From: Candidatus Poseidoniaceae archaeon
GTDB taxonomy: Archaea; Thermoplasmatota; Poseidoniia; Poseidoniales; Poseidoniaceae
Direction: 5' to 3'
DNA length: 5,050 nt
Assembly (NCBI GenBank): GCA_013329355.1
Contig: DUKK01000129.1
Location: forward strand, 448-5,497
Part shown: positions 1 through 5,050 of the stretch, one piece after another
Numbering within the stretch: position 1 is the first letter of the stretch
How the letters are laid out: every line of letters starts with the position of its first letter
The notes under the pieces: model-generated
Databases searched by the model: none
Seen by the model: the letters and a program-made list of their open reading frames with translations, nothing else
Told to the model about the DNA's origin: nothing
Program-made: the position numbers and the translations under genes

Positions 1-21
1 CAGTGCCATTGAAAATAAAAA

Positions 22-49
22 TCAATTGAATATTACAATTCTCAATTGA
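22..49. promoter_or_regulatory. Paired TCAATTGA palindromes, possible operator
   Basis: The perfect 8-bp palindrome TCAATTGA occurs at 22-29 and again at 42-49, so the copies are exactly 20 bp apart, about two turns of B-form DNA. That spacing would place two bound dimers on the same face of the helix. The pair lies in the AT-rich region upstream of the SDR-like gene, 57 bp before its preferred ATG at 106. On the minus strand an ATG can be read at 9-7 (ATG GCA CTG), so a divergent gene could begin at the left edge, and the pair would then sit between two promoters; this cannot be tested here. An A/T-rich stretch at 11-21 could serve as a TATA element, but I see no convincing TATA/BRE box. The repeat is directly visible; the operator role is inference. 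Confidence 0.35.
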
Positions 50-105
50 AATCTTGGCAAATAATCTTGCGCTTTGTTAATGAAATATCACATTTTAGGC
101 GCAGT

Positions 106-939
106 ATGACCCAAGAGAACGTAGTGCATTTCTTGGGCGAAATCATTGGACTTGGGGAGGAAGTTCTGGTCAGGGTTTTGTTAAACCACAACAATTGTAC
201 AATCCCGGAAAAGTATTTTCACTCAACTCTAGAAAAATTCTCAGCAAGTTTAGAATTCGTCAAGCATAAACCACAAATACATATTCAATCCAGTGTTTCA
301 AAGCATGACGTAGTGGTATTTTTCCACTTTGATGACGGCGAAATTGATACCTCGGTTCTCGTTAACTATCCATGTTCTGTAATTCTAATTTCGGATAATC
401 CTTCGGCAATTGGTCTCCTTGATGAATCAATCAAATTATTGCATATTCATGATATGATTCACCATGTGGATAATAACCAATACAACACGAAACTCGATCA
501 ACTGCTAGAATTATGCATAAGAGGCCATTCTCTTGATAATGACAGTCAGTCAAACCTGCATTGGTGGGTTTCTCAGCAAGATGTAGCAGCTTGCTTAATC
601 AGATTAATAGATCACATCGAGAAACTGCCTCAAATAACGGATTTGTGTGGCAGGAGGGGATGGAGTAGCAAGGAAACATTAGAACAATTGCAGTTACTTT
701 ATCAGCGAACCCTAGCCGGTGCGTCGGGTAAGTTTATTCCCGAGCATTTAGTAGTAAAACCAGTGTTAACTCAGATTCTCCAAGGTAGTAAACTGAATAT
801 AAGATCAGCAAGACCCGATTTATCAGTAATCGATGATGTCTTACGGGCGGCTGACGGCCAACGCTGGCGACCGCTGATAACGCTTAGAACTAGTTTGATG
901 CATTACCTAGCAACAAAAGACCTGGATCACAACGTCTGA
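106..939 (+). CDS. Diverged extended SDR (NAD-dependent epimerase/dehydratase-like) protein
   Basis: This 277-residue protein has the outline of an extended short-chain dehydrogenase/reductase but poorly kept motifs. Residues 6-26 resemble the first Rossmann strand, glycine loop and helix, with glycines G11, G15 and G17 in place of the usual TGxxGxxG. H68-DVVVFFHF-75 matches the 'DvVihlAa' strand, and residues 91-103 (SVILIS...G) match the 'vvyiSS..vyG' strand. The catalytic YxxxK is not kept; the nearest candidate is Y126-N-T-K129. Residues 152-170 (WWVSQQDVA...) match the 'fvhVdDvA' segment, and 248-269 (ending DGQRWRPLITL then a helix) match the C-terminal 'LGW.P..sL..gL..t..yl' signature. 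The frame is open from 19 and allows TTG at 46. ATG at 106 is preferred because it places the Rossmann strand five residues from the N-terminus, as is normal for SDRs; no clear Shine-Dalgarno is seen at either. Substrate is unknown; NAD(P) binding and catalysis may be lost. The SDR relationship is from motif shape, not a search. Confidence 0.7.
   Translation: MTQENVVHFLGEIIGLGEEVLVRVLLNHNNCTIPEKYFHSTLEKFSASLEFVKHKPQIHIQSSVSKHDVVVFFHFDDGEIDTSVLVNYPCSVILISDNPSAIGLLDESIKLLHIHDMIHHVDNNQYNTKLDQLLELCIRGHSLDNDSQSNLHWWVSQQDVAACLIRLIDHIEKLPQITDLCGRRGWSSKETLEQLQLLYQRTLAGASGKFIPEHLVVKPVLTQILQGSKLNIRSARPDLSVIDDVLRAADGQRWRPLITLRTSLMHYLATKDLDHNV
927..939. other. 13-bp tail-to-tail overlap of convergent genes
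   Basis: The plus-strand SDR-like gene ends with TGA at 937-939 and the minus-strand lipoprotein gene ends with TGA at 929-927, so the two coding regions share 13 bp. No hairpin or T-run is visible at the junction on either strand, so any terminator must lie inside the opposing gene and both transcripts probably have antisense 3' tails. Confidence 0.9.
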
Positions 940-2369
940 GGCCCGCCTTCTGGAATTACCGTAAGGCTGCTTAGATTGCCATATAGCGTTGGTCCGTGGG
1001 TAAAGGTGCCGAATATTCCTGTATCACCATTAGGATTGTGCGATAAGGCTAGCCACGGTCTACCGTATGCATCTATTTGCATATCAATAAAATCGCCAAA
1101 ACCGCCACAGCGTTCATAGCCACAGGTTGGACTTGCATTGTCTAGTGGGTCATCGTTGGCATTAACCTGAACGGTGGTAATCAATGGTGTCTCGTTAAAT
1201 GCATCGGTCATTACTGAAATGTAGCCATCCCACAAACCATCACCATCTTCCCCAATGTAGCCAAACGCAACCCTGCCCGGGTCACCGGCTATCACCACGG
1301 GAAAACCGGTTCCCTGGAGGTGATTCGGGGCAATCATTACTGCATCGGACCAGGTCTCCGCATGGTCCGTTGAGTACGAGAAATAAGGTAAATTGTCAAT
1401 CCCCATCCACATTGCGTAAACGTTACTCTGTGTATCGGTATCAACTTGGGCTTCCTCTGCATTCCAAGTGTCTGCAGTGCCAGATTCCTCAGTCGGCAGA
1501 ACGTGCTCTGTCCAAGTTATCGCACCGTCTTCAGTCTTATACATTGAATATCCCTCACCATTACAGCCGATCTGGCCACGGTAAAAATTACCGTTCTCTG
1601 CTCCTATTATGTGAGCTGATAAACCTCCGCTCTGGCAGTCAACTGGTGCTCCGGGTAGTTCAGGACCCCAGGTGAAGCCGCCATCTTGGCTCGCTGAACA
1701 TAAAGGTGCAGGGTAATTTCCGTTGATGCAAAATACCCACAAAGTCTCATGCAACAAGCCACCATATGGTGAGGAAGCGATTGTTTGGTGATCCTGGACA
1801 GAATAGCCTGTGGCAATTGACGGTCCCGTCCATGATTGTCCCTCATCATCGGACCATTCAACAGTCATGCCGCCAAGTGCATGCATGTCGAATTTCATTA
1901 TTCGGTCAGTCCATGGATCAACATAGACATAAGGATCGTTGGAATTTGCGACTGGTGGAACAGCGCCGTATACATCTTGGCAGGTGTAGTCAGTGATTGC
2001 AGTCATCTCAACCATATTACTACATTGAACAATTGCTGTTGAACCTGCGTTGCCGTTACCCCAACTAGTTATGTATAGATTTCCAGAGGACGTAATTCCC
2101 ATGGTCGGCTCGAATGTTGACATTCCTATGCTGTAATACGACGAGGTTGCATAAAATGGAATGTTATCTCCGCCCAAGGCCGAGGTATTGTTCATCGCAT
2201 TAATGCCGCCAGGATAATGATACCAAGTTCTCCCATCAAGCATAGTTTCGAACTGAAAGAATCCCGATGTCTCTTCAATAATCTCGCTTTTTTCTTCACC
2301 AAAGCAGCCTGATAATGACATAAATGCCATTATCAAGACCATAAATAATGCATTCTGTTTTTTACTCAT
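927..2369 (-). CDS. Exported lipoprotein with Asp-box (BNR) beta-propeller
   Basis: This 480-residue protein begins with a lipoprotein signal peptide: Lys3-Lys4, a hydrophobic stretch at about residues 7-19, and the lipobox LSGC with Cys22 as the predicted lipid-anchored residue. An acidic linker (EEKSEIIEE) follows. The mature part carries four Asp-box motifs of the S-x-D-x-G-x-T-W type: SDDEGQSW (173-180), SQDGGFTW (227-234), TEDGAITW (279-286) and STDHAETW (333-340). Their spacing of 54, 52 and 54 residues fits successive blades of a sialidase-like propeller. Eight cysteines after Cys22 (116, 130, 214, 224, 245, 269, 416, 421) could form four disulfides, and N-x-S/T sequons occur at 60, 61, 392, 411 and 465, both fitting an extracellular domain. 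I see no sialidase (F/Y)RIP motif, so binding or another hydrolase-like activity is as likely as glycan cleavage. ATG 2369 is chosen over the in-frame upstream start at 2399 because it has a strong Shine-Dalgarno and gives a normal signal peptide. It follows dys by 1 nt. Confidence 0.85.
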   Translation of the reverse strand: MSKKQNALFMVLIMAFMSLSGCFGEEKSEIIEETSGFFQFETMLDGRTWYHYPGGINAMNNTSALGGDNIPFYATSSYYSIGMSTFEPTMGITSSGNLYITSWGNGNAGSTAIVQCSNMVEMTAITDYTCQDVYGAVPPVANSNDPYVYVDPWTDRIMKFDMHALGGMTVEWSDDEGQSWTGPSIATGYSVQDHQTIASSPYGGLLHETLWVFCINGNYPAPLCSASQDGGFTWGPELPGAPVDCQSGGLSAHIIGAENGNFYRGQIGCNGEGYSMYKTEDGAITWTEHVLPTEESGTADTWNAEEAQVDTDTQSNVYAMWMGIDNLPYFSYSTDHAETWSDAVMIAPNHLQGTGFPVVIAGDPGRVAFGYIGEDGDGLWDGYISVMTDAFNETPLITTVQVNANDDPLDNASPTCGYERCGGFGDFIDMQIDAYGRPWLALSHNPNGDTGIFGTFTHGPTLYGNLSSLTVIPEGGPQTL

Positions 2370-2370
2370 G

Positions 2371-3378
2371 TTAATTCCCTCCAAATAAATCATAACCAAT
2401 CAGTGGTAAAAGCACACTAGCGTCTCCTTCAACACAGACATTTGGGGCTTCAGGTCGCATTTTACCCCACGAAATGGCTTCTTTCAATCTCGCACCTGAC
2501 AAACTTCCATCGTGCTCAGGCGCAGTTGTGATGTATACTGCAGCATCTAGTCCTCCACGATATTGATTCCACCAAATAACGTGATGTTTTGAGATACCTC
2601 CACCGACCATCAATGCATTGGAAACCTCAACATCCCATGTTAGATCGCTCATCACCTGCTCATCGGCTAGCGTATCAATGTGGAAATCTCGATGTTTTTG
2701 TCTAAACATGAAAAGTTGGGCACCAACAGAACCATCGGTTATCCCTGGAATACATACGGGAATACGGTGTTTCCACGCCCAATAAATTAGGGAGTCAGGC
2801 TTACCAATTCTTTTACCGAGTTCCCAAACCAAATGAACGGATCCGAAACCTATCCAGGCATCAGCACCGGTCAGTCCCGTTTCTCGCAGTCTTGCTGCAT
2901 AGATGTCCTCTAACGCTGGCATTACCACTTGTTCAATTATTTCACCATATGATGAATTAGGCACAATCACATTTCCTAACCGCATCAGCGAGTGCTCACC
3001 AAGTTCGATATCATCTAATTCGAATGCACCATGGTAATATTCTTGATACGAGCGTGCTATATCATGATCAAGTGTTCCACAAGTTGTGGAAATTACATTG
3101 AACATCTTCTGTTTTGCCGCTTCAACAAAAAAACTGCGGGTACCGGTTGCACACAAACAAGCAGGAAATGACAGCCAATTGCAGACTTTACTCTCATCGC
3201 CACCGACTGCATCTAATTGTGCTTTCATGCCCTTGAGAATGGTCCTAGCGGTGGCTAGTTTTGTCGCAGTAAAACCTCCAGCACTGGCCATTTGGTCAAT
3301 AAGGGAACTAGGGGATGTAATCTCTGCGAAGCGATAGTCTCTGACGGGGACATCGAAGTCGTCCGGGGACAGCGCCAT
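2371..3378 (-). CDS. dys: Deoxyhypusine synthase
   Basis: This 335-residue cytosolic enzyme is expected to transfer an aminobutyl group from spermidine, via NAD, to one lysine of translation factor IF5A, the first step of hypusine formation. Family signatures run through the whole length: the NAD-site segment STTCGTLDHDIAR (97-109), HGAFELDD (116-123), FGSVHLVWELGKRIGKPDS (178-196), TDGSVG (214-219), GGGISKHH (259-266), GSLSGAR (291-297) and the catalytic SWGK, with Lys306 corresponding to human Lys329. Aligned without gaps to the human enzyme as I remember it (offset 23), His265, Asp290, Ser292, Ser294, Glu300, Trp304 and Asp319 are kept. The spermidine-pocket positions Asp243, Asn292 and Asp316 are replaced by Ala220, Trp269 and Leu293. 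The usual archaeal length is about 300-340 residues. The ATG at 3378 is the first plausible start; it is 34 nt beyond the uvrB stop. It is probably cotranscribed with uvrB and certainly close-coupled to the lipoprotein gene. Confidence 0.93.
   Translation of the reverse strand: MALSPDDFDVPVRDYRFAEITSPSSLIDQMASAGGFTATKLATARTILKGMKAQLDAVGGDESKVCNWLSFPACLCATGTRSFFVEAAKQKMFNVISTTCGTLDHDIARSYQEYYHGAFELDDIELGEHSLMRLGNVIVPNSSYGEIIEQVVMPALEDIYAARLRETGLTGADAWIGFGSVHLVWELGKRIGKPDSLIYWAWKHRIPVCIPGITDGSVGAQLFMFRQKHRDFHIDTLADEQVMSDLTWDVEVSNALMVGGGISKHHVIWWNQYRGGLDAAVYITTAPEHDGSLSGARLKEAISWGKMRPEAPNVCVEGDASVLLPLIGYDLFGGN
2376..2382 (-). promoter_or_regulatory. Shine-Dalgarno of the lipoprotein gene
   Basis: Read on the minus strand, GGAGGGA lies 6 nt before the ATG at 2369. 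It complements the CCUCC at the 3' end of 16S rRNA and decides the start: the alternative upstream start at 2399 lacks such a site. The element lies inside the last codons of dys (coding for its C-terminal Gly-Gly-Asn), so ribosomes finishing dys end right over it, which fits translational coupling. Confidence 0.85.
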
Positions 3379-3381
3379 AAT

Positions 3382-3387
3382 CCACCC
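3382..3387 (-). promoter_or_regulatory. Weak ribosome binding site of dys
   Basis: On the minus strand GGGTGG lies 3 nt before the dys ATG at 3378. GGTG can pair with the CACC of the archaeal 16S 3' end, but the spacing is short, so initiation may be weaker than at the following lipoprotein gene or rely on ribosomes arriving from uvrB. Confidence 0.35.
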
Positions 3388-3402
3388 AACTACATCCCAA
3401 AC

Positions 3403-3416
3403 ATGAACCTGTTCAT
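3403..3416. repeat. Short perfect inverted repeat at the uvrB stop
   Basis: ATGAAC (3403-3408) and GTTCAT (3411-3416) are perfect inverted copies around a 2-bp centre. The dyad straddles the uvrB stop codon (3415-3413) and lies 25-38 bp upstream of the dys start. In RNA it could form only a small 5-bp stem with a 4-nt loop, without a T-run, so it is a poor terminator; as DNA it could be a protein site. It may be chance. Confidence 0.3.
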
Positions 3417-5050
3417 CGCAGTAACAATTGTTCTAACTCGAAAGCTCGGTCTCTTAGTTTTGCTGCTTGCTCAAAATCAAGTTGCTTAGCGGCATTTTCC
3501 ATCTCCGCTTTCACCTCCATCAGCATCTCAGTAATTTGTTCAATTGTGAGGTCTTCCTCGATGGCAAAATCATTAAGATTTTCCAATTGAAAATTTGAAT
3601 CCTCAATTGATTTTTTATTTTCAACAGAGGTCCTACTCCATGCGCCTGCTCCCAAGCCCAATTTTTGCGCCCAGTCACCGTCACCTCTGCCTCCTTTCTT
3701 GCCCACCAAGCGTTTGTTGCCTGCAGAGGTATTTGTACCGGTAATGAACTCATCATCCTTGGAGTACATTGCTGGTAAGGCTTTCTTAATCGTCTTTGGA
3801 ACTATGTCGTGTTGTTGATTGTATGTCTCCTGACGGGCTCGCCGCTCAAGAGTCTGCTGTATGGCAGCTGACATTGACGGTGACATACCATCGGCATAGA
3901 GTATAACTTTGCCATTTTCATTTCTAGCAGCTCTACCGATGGTTTGCAGCAGACTTCTTTCGTTACGCAGGAAGCCCTGCTTATCGGCATCGAATATTGC
4001 TACCAAACTTACCTCCGGGATATCTAAGCCTTCTCTGAGTAGATTGATTCCAACAATCACATCGATATGCCCAATTCTCAGGGCATTGATAATCTCAGAC
4101 CGTTCGATGGTGTCAATTTCTGAGTGCAAATGATGAGACTTAATCCCCATACTGTTCAGATATTCTGAAACCTCCTCAGCAAATTTTATGGTTAACACAG
4201 TTATCAAACACCGTTCATTTTTGCTGACACGTAGGTTAATCTCAGATAATAGGTCACTTACCTGGCCTTCCGTTTCTCTGACTTCGATGTTGGGATCGAG
4301 CAAGCCTGTCGGTCTTATCTCCATTTTCGAAATGTGATTTATTGATTGAATCATATCATACATGCTTTCGGATTCTGGATGTTTCTTGCTAAGGTCCGGC
4401 GGTCCTGCTCCACCGCTTGATTGGGCATGTAGCAATCCGTTGGGTATCGTCTGTCGGGTCACCTCGCATAGATGGCGTAATTCACGCTCTCCTGGTGTGG
4501 CTGAAACATAGACCATCTGTGGGACAAGCGATTGAAATTCGGGAATCTTTAGTGGTCTGTTATCGGCTGCTGTGGGTAATCTAAATCCGTGCTCAATGAG
4601 ACTCTCTTTACGAGATCTGTCGCCGTGATACATCCCTCCAACCTGTGGCAGGCTGACGTGTGACTCATCCATTATGACGAGGAATTTTGCTGGATCGCCA
4701 TGGAATTGTTTAGCACAGGCAGCAAAGAAATCCAGCAGACAATACGGTCTTTGGCCACGCTCTCGACCATCAAAATGTAGTGAATAGTTTTCAATTGATT
4801 GGCAGTGACCTATCTCTCTTAGCATCTCTAAATCGTATCTGGTCTTCTGCTCGATTCGGTGGGCCTCTAAATCCTTGCCCAGGCTTTTGAAATGGGCGAT
4901 TCGACCATCGAGTTCGGTCTCTATCGATTCGAGCGCCATCTCGAATCGTTCAGGACTTGTCATGAAGAACTCCTTAGGGTGAATCCACGCTTCGTCAAGA
5001 TTGTCAAGAACTTCCCACGACACTGGGTCACAGACCTGCACTCTGGTGAC
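3413..5050 (-). CDS. uvrB: UvrB, excinuclease ABC subunit B (C-terminal part)
   Basis: UvrB is the damage-verifying, helicase-like subunit of UvrABC nucleotide excision repair: it is loaded by UvrA and then recruits UvrC. The 545 residues in the window (counted from the first complete codon at 5050) start within domain 2 and run to the C-terminus. Visible motifs are the SPERFEMALESIETEL segment near 32, YDLEMLREIGHCQSIENYS (72-90), the motif II Walker B box DESH (128-131) with LPQVGGMYHGDRSRKE, motif III SATPG (183-187), RPTGLLDP (246-253), motif V GINLLREGLDIPE (334-346) with DADKQGFLRNERS, motif VI QTIGRAARN (369-377), and the C-terminal UVR domain (about 502-543) that contacts UvrC. Walker A, the beta-hairpin and the start codon lie beyond the right edge, roughly 210 residues by comparison with E. 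coli. Compared with E. coli there are about 42 extra residues after SATPG and a longer Gly/Lys-rich linker before the UVR domain. It is a bacterial-type gene in an otherwise archaeal setting, so ancient transfer is likely. dys follows 33 nt downstream. Confidence 0.96.
   Translation of the reverse strand, partial: VTRVQVCDPVSWEVLDNLDEAWIHPKEFFMTSPERFEMALESIETELDGRIAHFKSLGKDLEAHRIEQKTRYDLEMLREIGHCQSIENYSLHFDGRERGQRPYCLLDFFAACAKQFHGDPAKFLVIMDESHVSLPQVGGMYHGDRSRKESLIEHGFRLPTAADNRPLKIPEFQSLVPQMVYVSATPGERELRHLCEVTRQTIPNGLLHAQSSGGAGPPDLSKKHPESESMYDMIQSINHISKMEIRPTGLLDPNIEVRETEGQVSDLLSEINLRVSKNERCLITVLTIKFAEEVSEYLNSMGIKSHHLHSEIDTIERSEIINALRIGHIDVIVGINLLREGLDIPEVSLVAIFDADKQGFLRNERSLLQTIGRAARNENGKVILYADGMSPSMSAAIQQTLERRARQETYNQQHDIVPKTIKKALPAMYSKDDEFITGTNTSAGNKRLVGKKGGRGDGDWAQKLGLGAGAWSRTSVENKKSIEDSNFQLENLNDFAIEEDLTIEQITEMLMEVKAEMENAAKQLDFEQAAKLRDRAFELEQLLLR
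3583..3611. repeat. Second copy of the paired CAATTG element, inside uvrB
   Basis: CAATTG occurs at 3584-3589 and 3604-3609, again exactly 20 bp apart. The 27 bp from 3584 to 3610 match positions 23-49 at 23 of 27 bases, including both CAATTGA cores and much of the spacer. Here the sequence is coding: on the minus strand it specifies part of the low-complexity linker before the UVR domain (around SIEDSNFQLEN). The match is directly visible; common origin or common function is unproven, and AT-rich composition plus a local excess of CAATTG could produce it. Confidence 0.4.

Noticed and set aside
46..105. N-terminal extension of the SDR-like gene from TTG at 46
   Set aside because: The frame is open, but the 20 added residues precede the Rossmann strand that should lie near the N-terminus, the TTG has no ribosome site, and it falls within the palindrome pair; ATG at 106 fits better, although TTG is not excluded.
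1199..1675. 158-codon open frame on the plus strand
   Set aside because: It lies wholly opposite the lipoprotein gene, whose propeller motifs and signal peptide are clear; the plus-strand translation is rich in Ser, His, Arg and Pro with no recognisable domain, so it is an antisense shadow.
2370..2399. Upstream start of the lipoprotein at 2399
   Set aside because: It would add ten residues before a complete lipoprotein signal peptide and overlap dys; the GGAGGG site is correctly placed only for the ATG at 2369.
3391..3416. Terminator between uvrB and dys
   Set aside because: The inverted repeat gives at most a 5-bp stem and no T-run follows on the minus strand, so it does not look like a transcription stop.
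3086..3489. Two overlapping plus-strand open frames opposite dys and the uvrB end
   Set aside because: They are short, lack motifs and lie opposite strongly conserved coding sequence.
5039..5041. GTG at 5041 as the uvrB start
   Set aside because: The frame stays open to the window edge and the residues at this point align with the interior of UvrB (domain 2), so this is an internal valine codon and the gene continues beyond the window.
1..5050. CRISPR array, tRNA/rRNA, insertion sequence or phage genes
   Set aside because: No regularly spaced long direct repeats, cloverleaf signatures, transposase motifs or terminal inverted repeats were seen; nearly all of the window is explained by four coding regions.

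Overview
The window looks like a fragment of a mesophilic marine archaeal genome, most probably a Marine Group II (Poseidoniales-type) or related Thermoplasmatota lineage. The evidence is a deoxyhypusine synthase (an archaeal/eukaryotic enzyme that modifies translation factor IF5A) next to a bacterial-type UvrB. The same cluster holds an exported lipoprotein with a Lys-rich N-terminus, a short hydrophobic stretch and an LSGC lipobox, a style common in that group. Base composition is moderately AT-rich by eye. The taxonomic call is inference, because there is no marker such as rRNA in the window.

Layout: positions 1-105 are a short AT-rich upstream region with two copies of the palindrome TCAATTGA exactly 20 bp apart. 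Positions 106-939 (+) encode a strongly diverged, probably non-canonical extended short-chain dehydrogenase/reductase (sugar-epimerase-like) protein. The rest is on the minus strand and reads right to left: uvrB (3' part only, running off the right edge), then dys (deoxyhypusine synthase) after a 33-nt gap, then a beta-propeller lipoprotein gene whose start codon lies 1 nt after the dys stop. The lipoprotein gene and the SDR-like gene meet tail to tail and overlap by 13 bp.

How the genes work together: the three minus-strand genes are probably cotranscribed. Their products act in nucleotide excision repair, IF5A maturation and at the cell surface, so the link looks like co-expression and not a single pathway. 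The dys/lipoprotein junction is tight: the lipoprotein's Shine-Dalgarno sequence lies inside the last codons of dys, which suggests translational coupling.

The points most worth a second look are (1) paired CAATTG palindromes with 20-bp spacing upstream of the SDR gene, with a 23/27-matching second copy inside uvrB and a general excess of CAATTG in the window; (2) deoxyhypusine synthase with three substituted amine-pocket positions but an intact catalytic lysine; (3) a UvrB with a roughly 40-residue insertion after the SATPG motif; (4) the degenerate SDR. I saw no CRISPR array, insertion sequence, tRNA or rRNA, and no clear sign of an undescribed multi-gene system.
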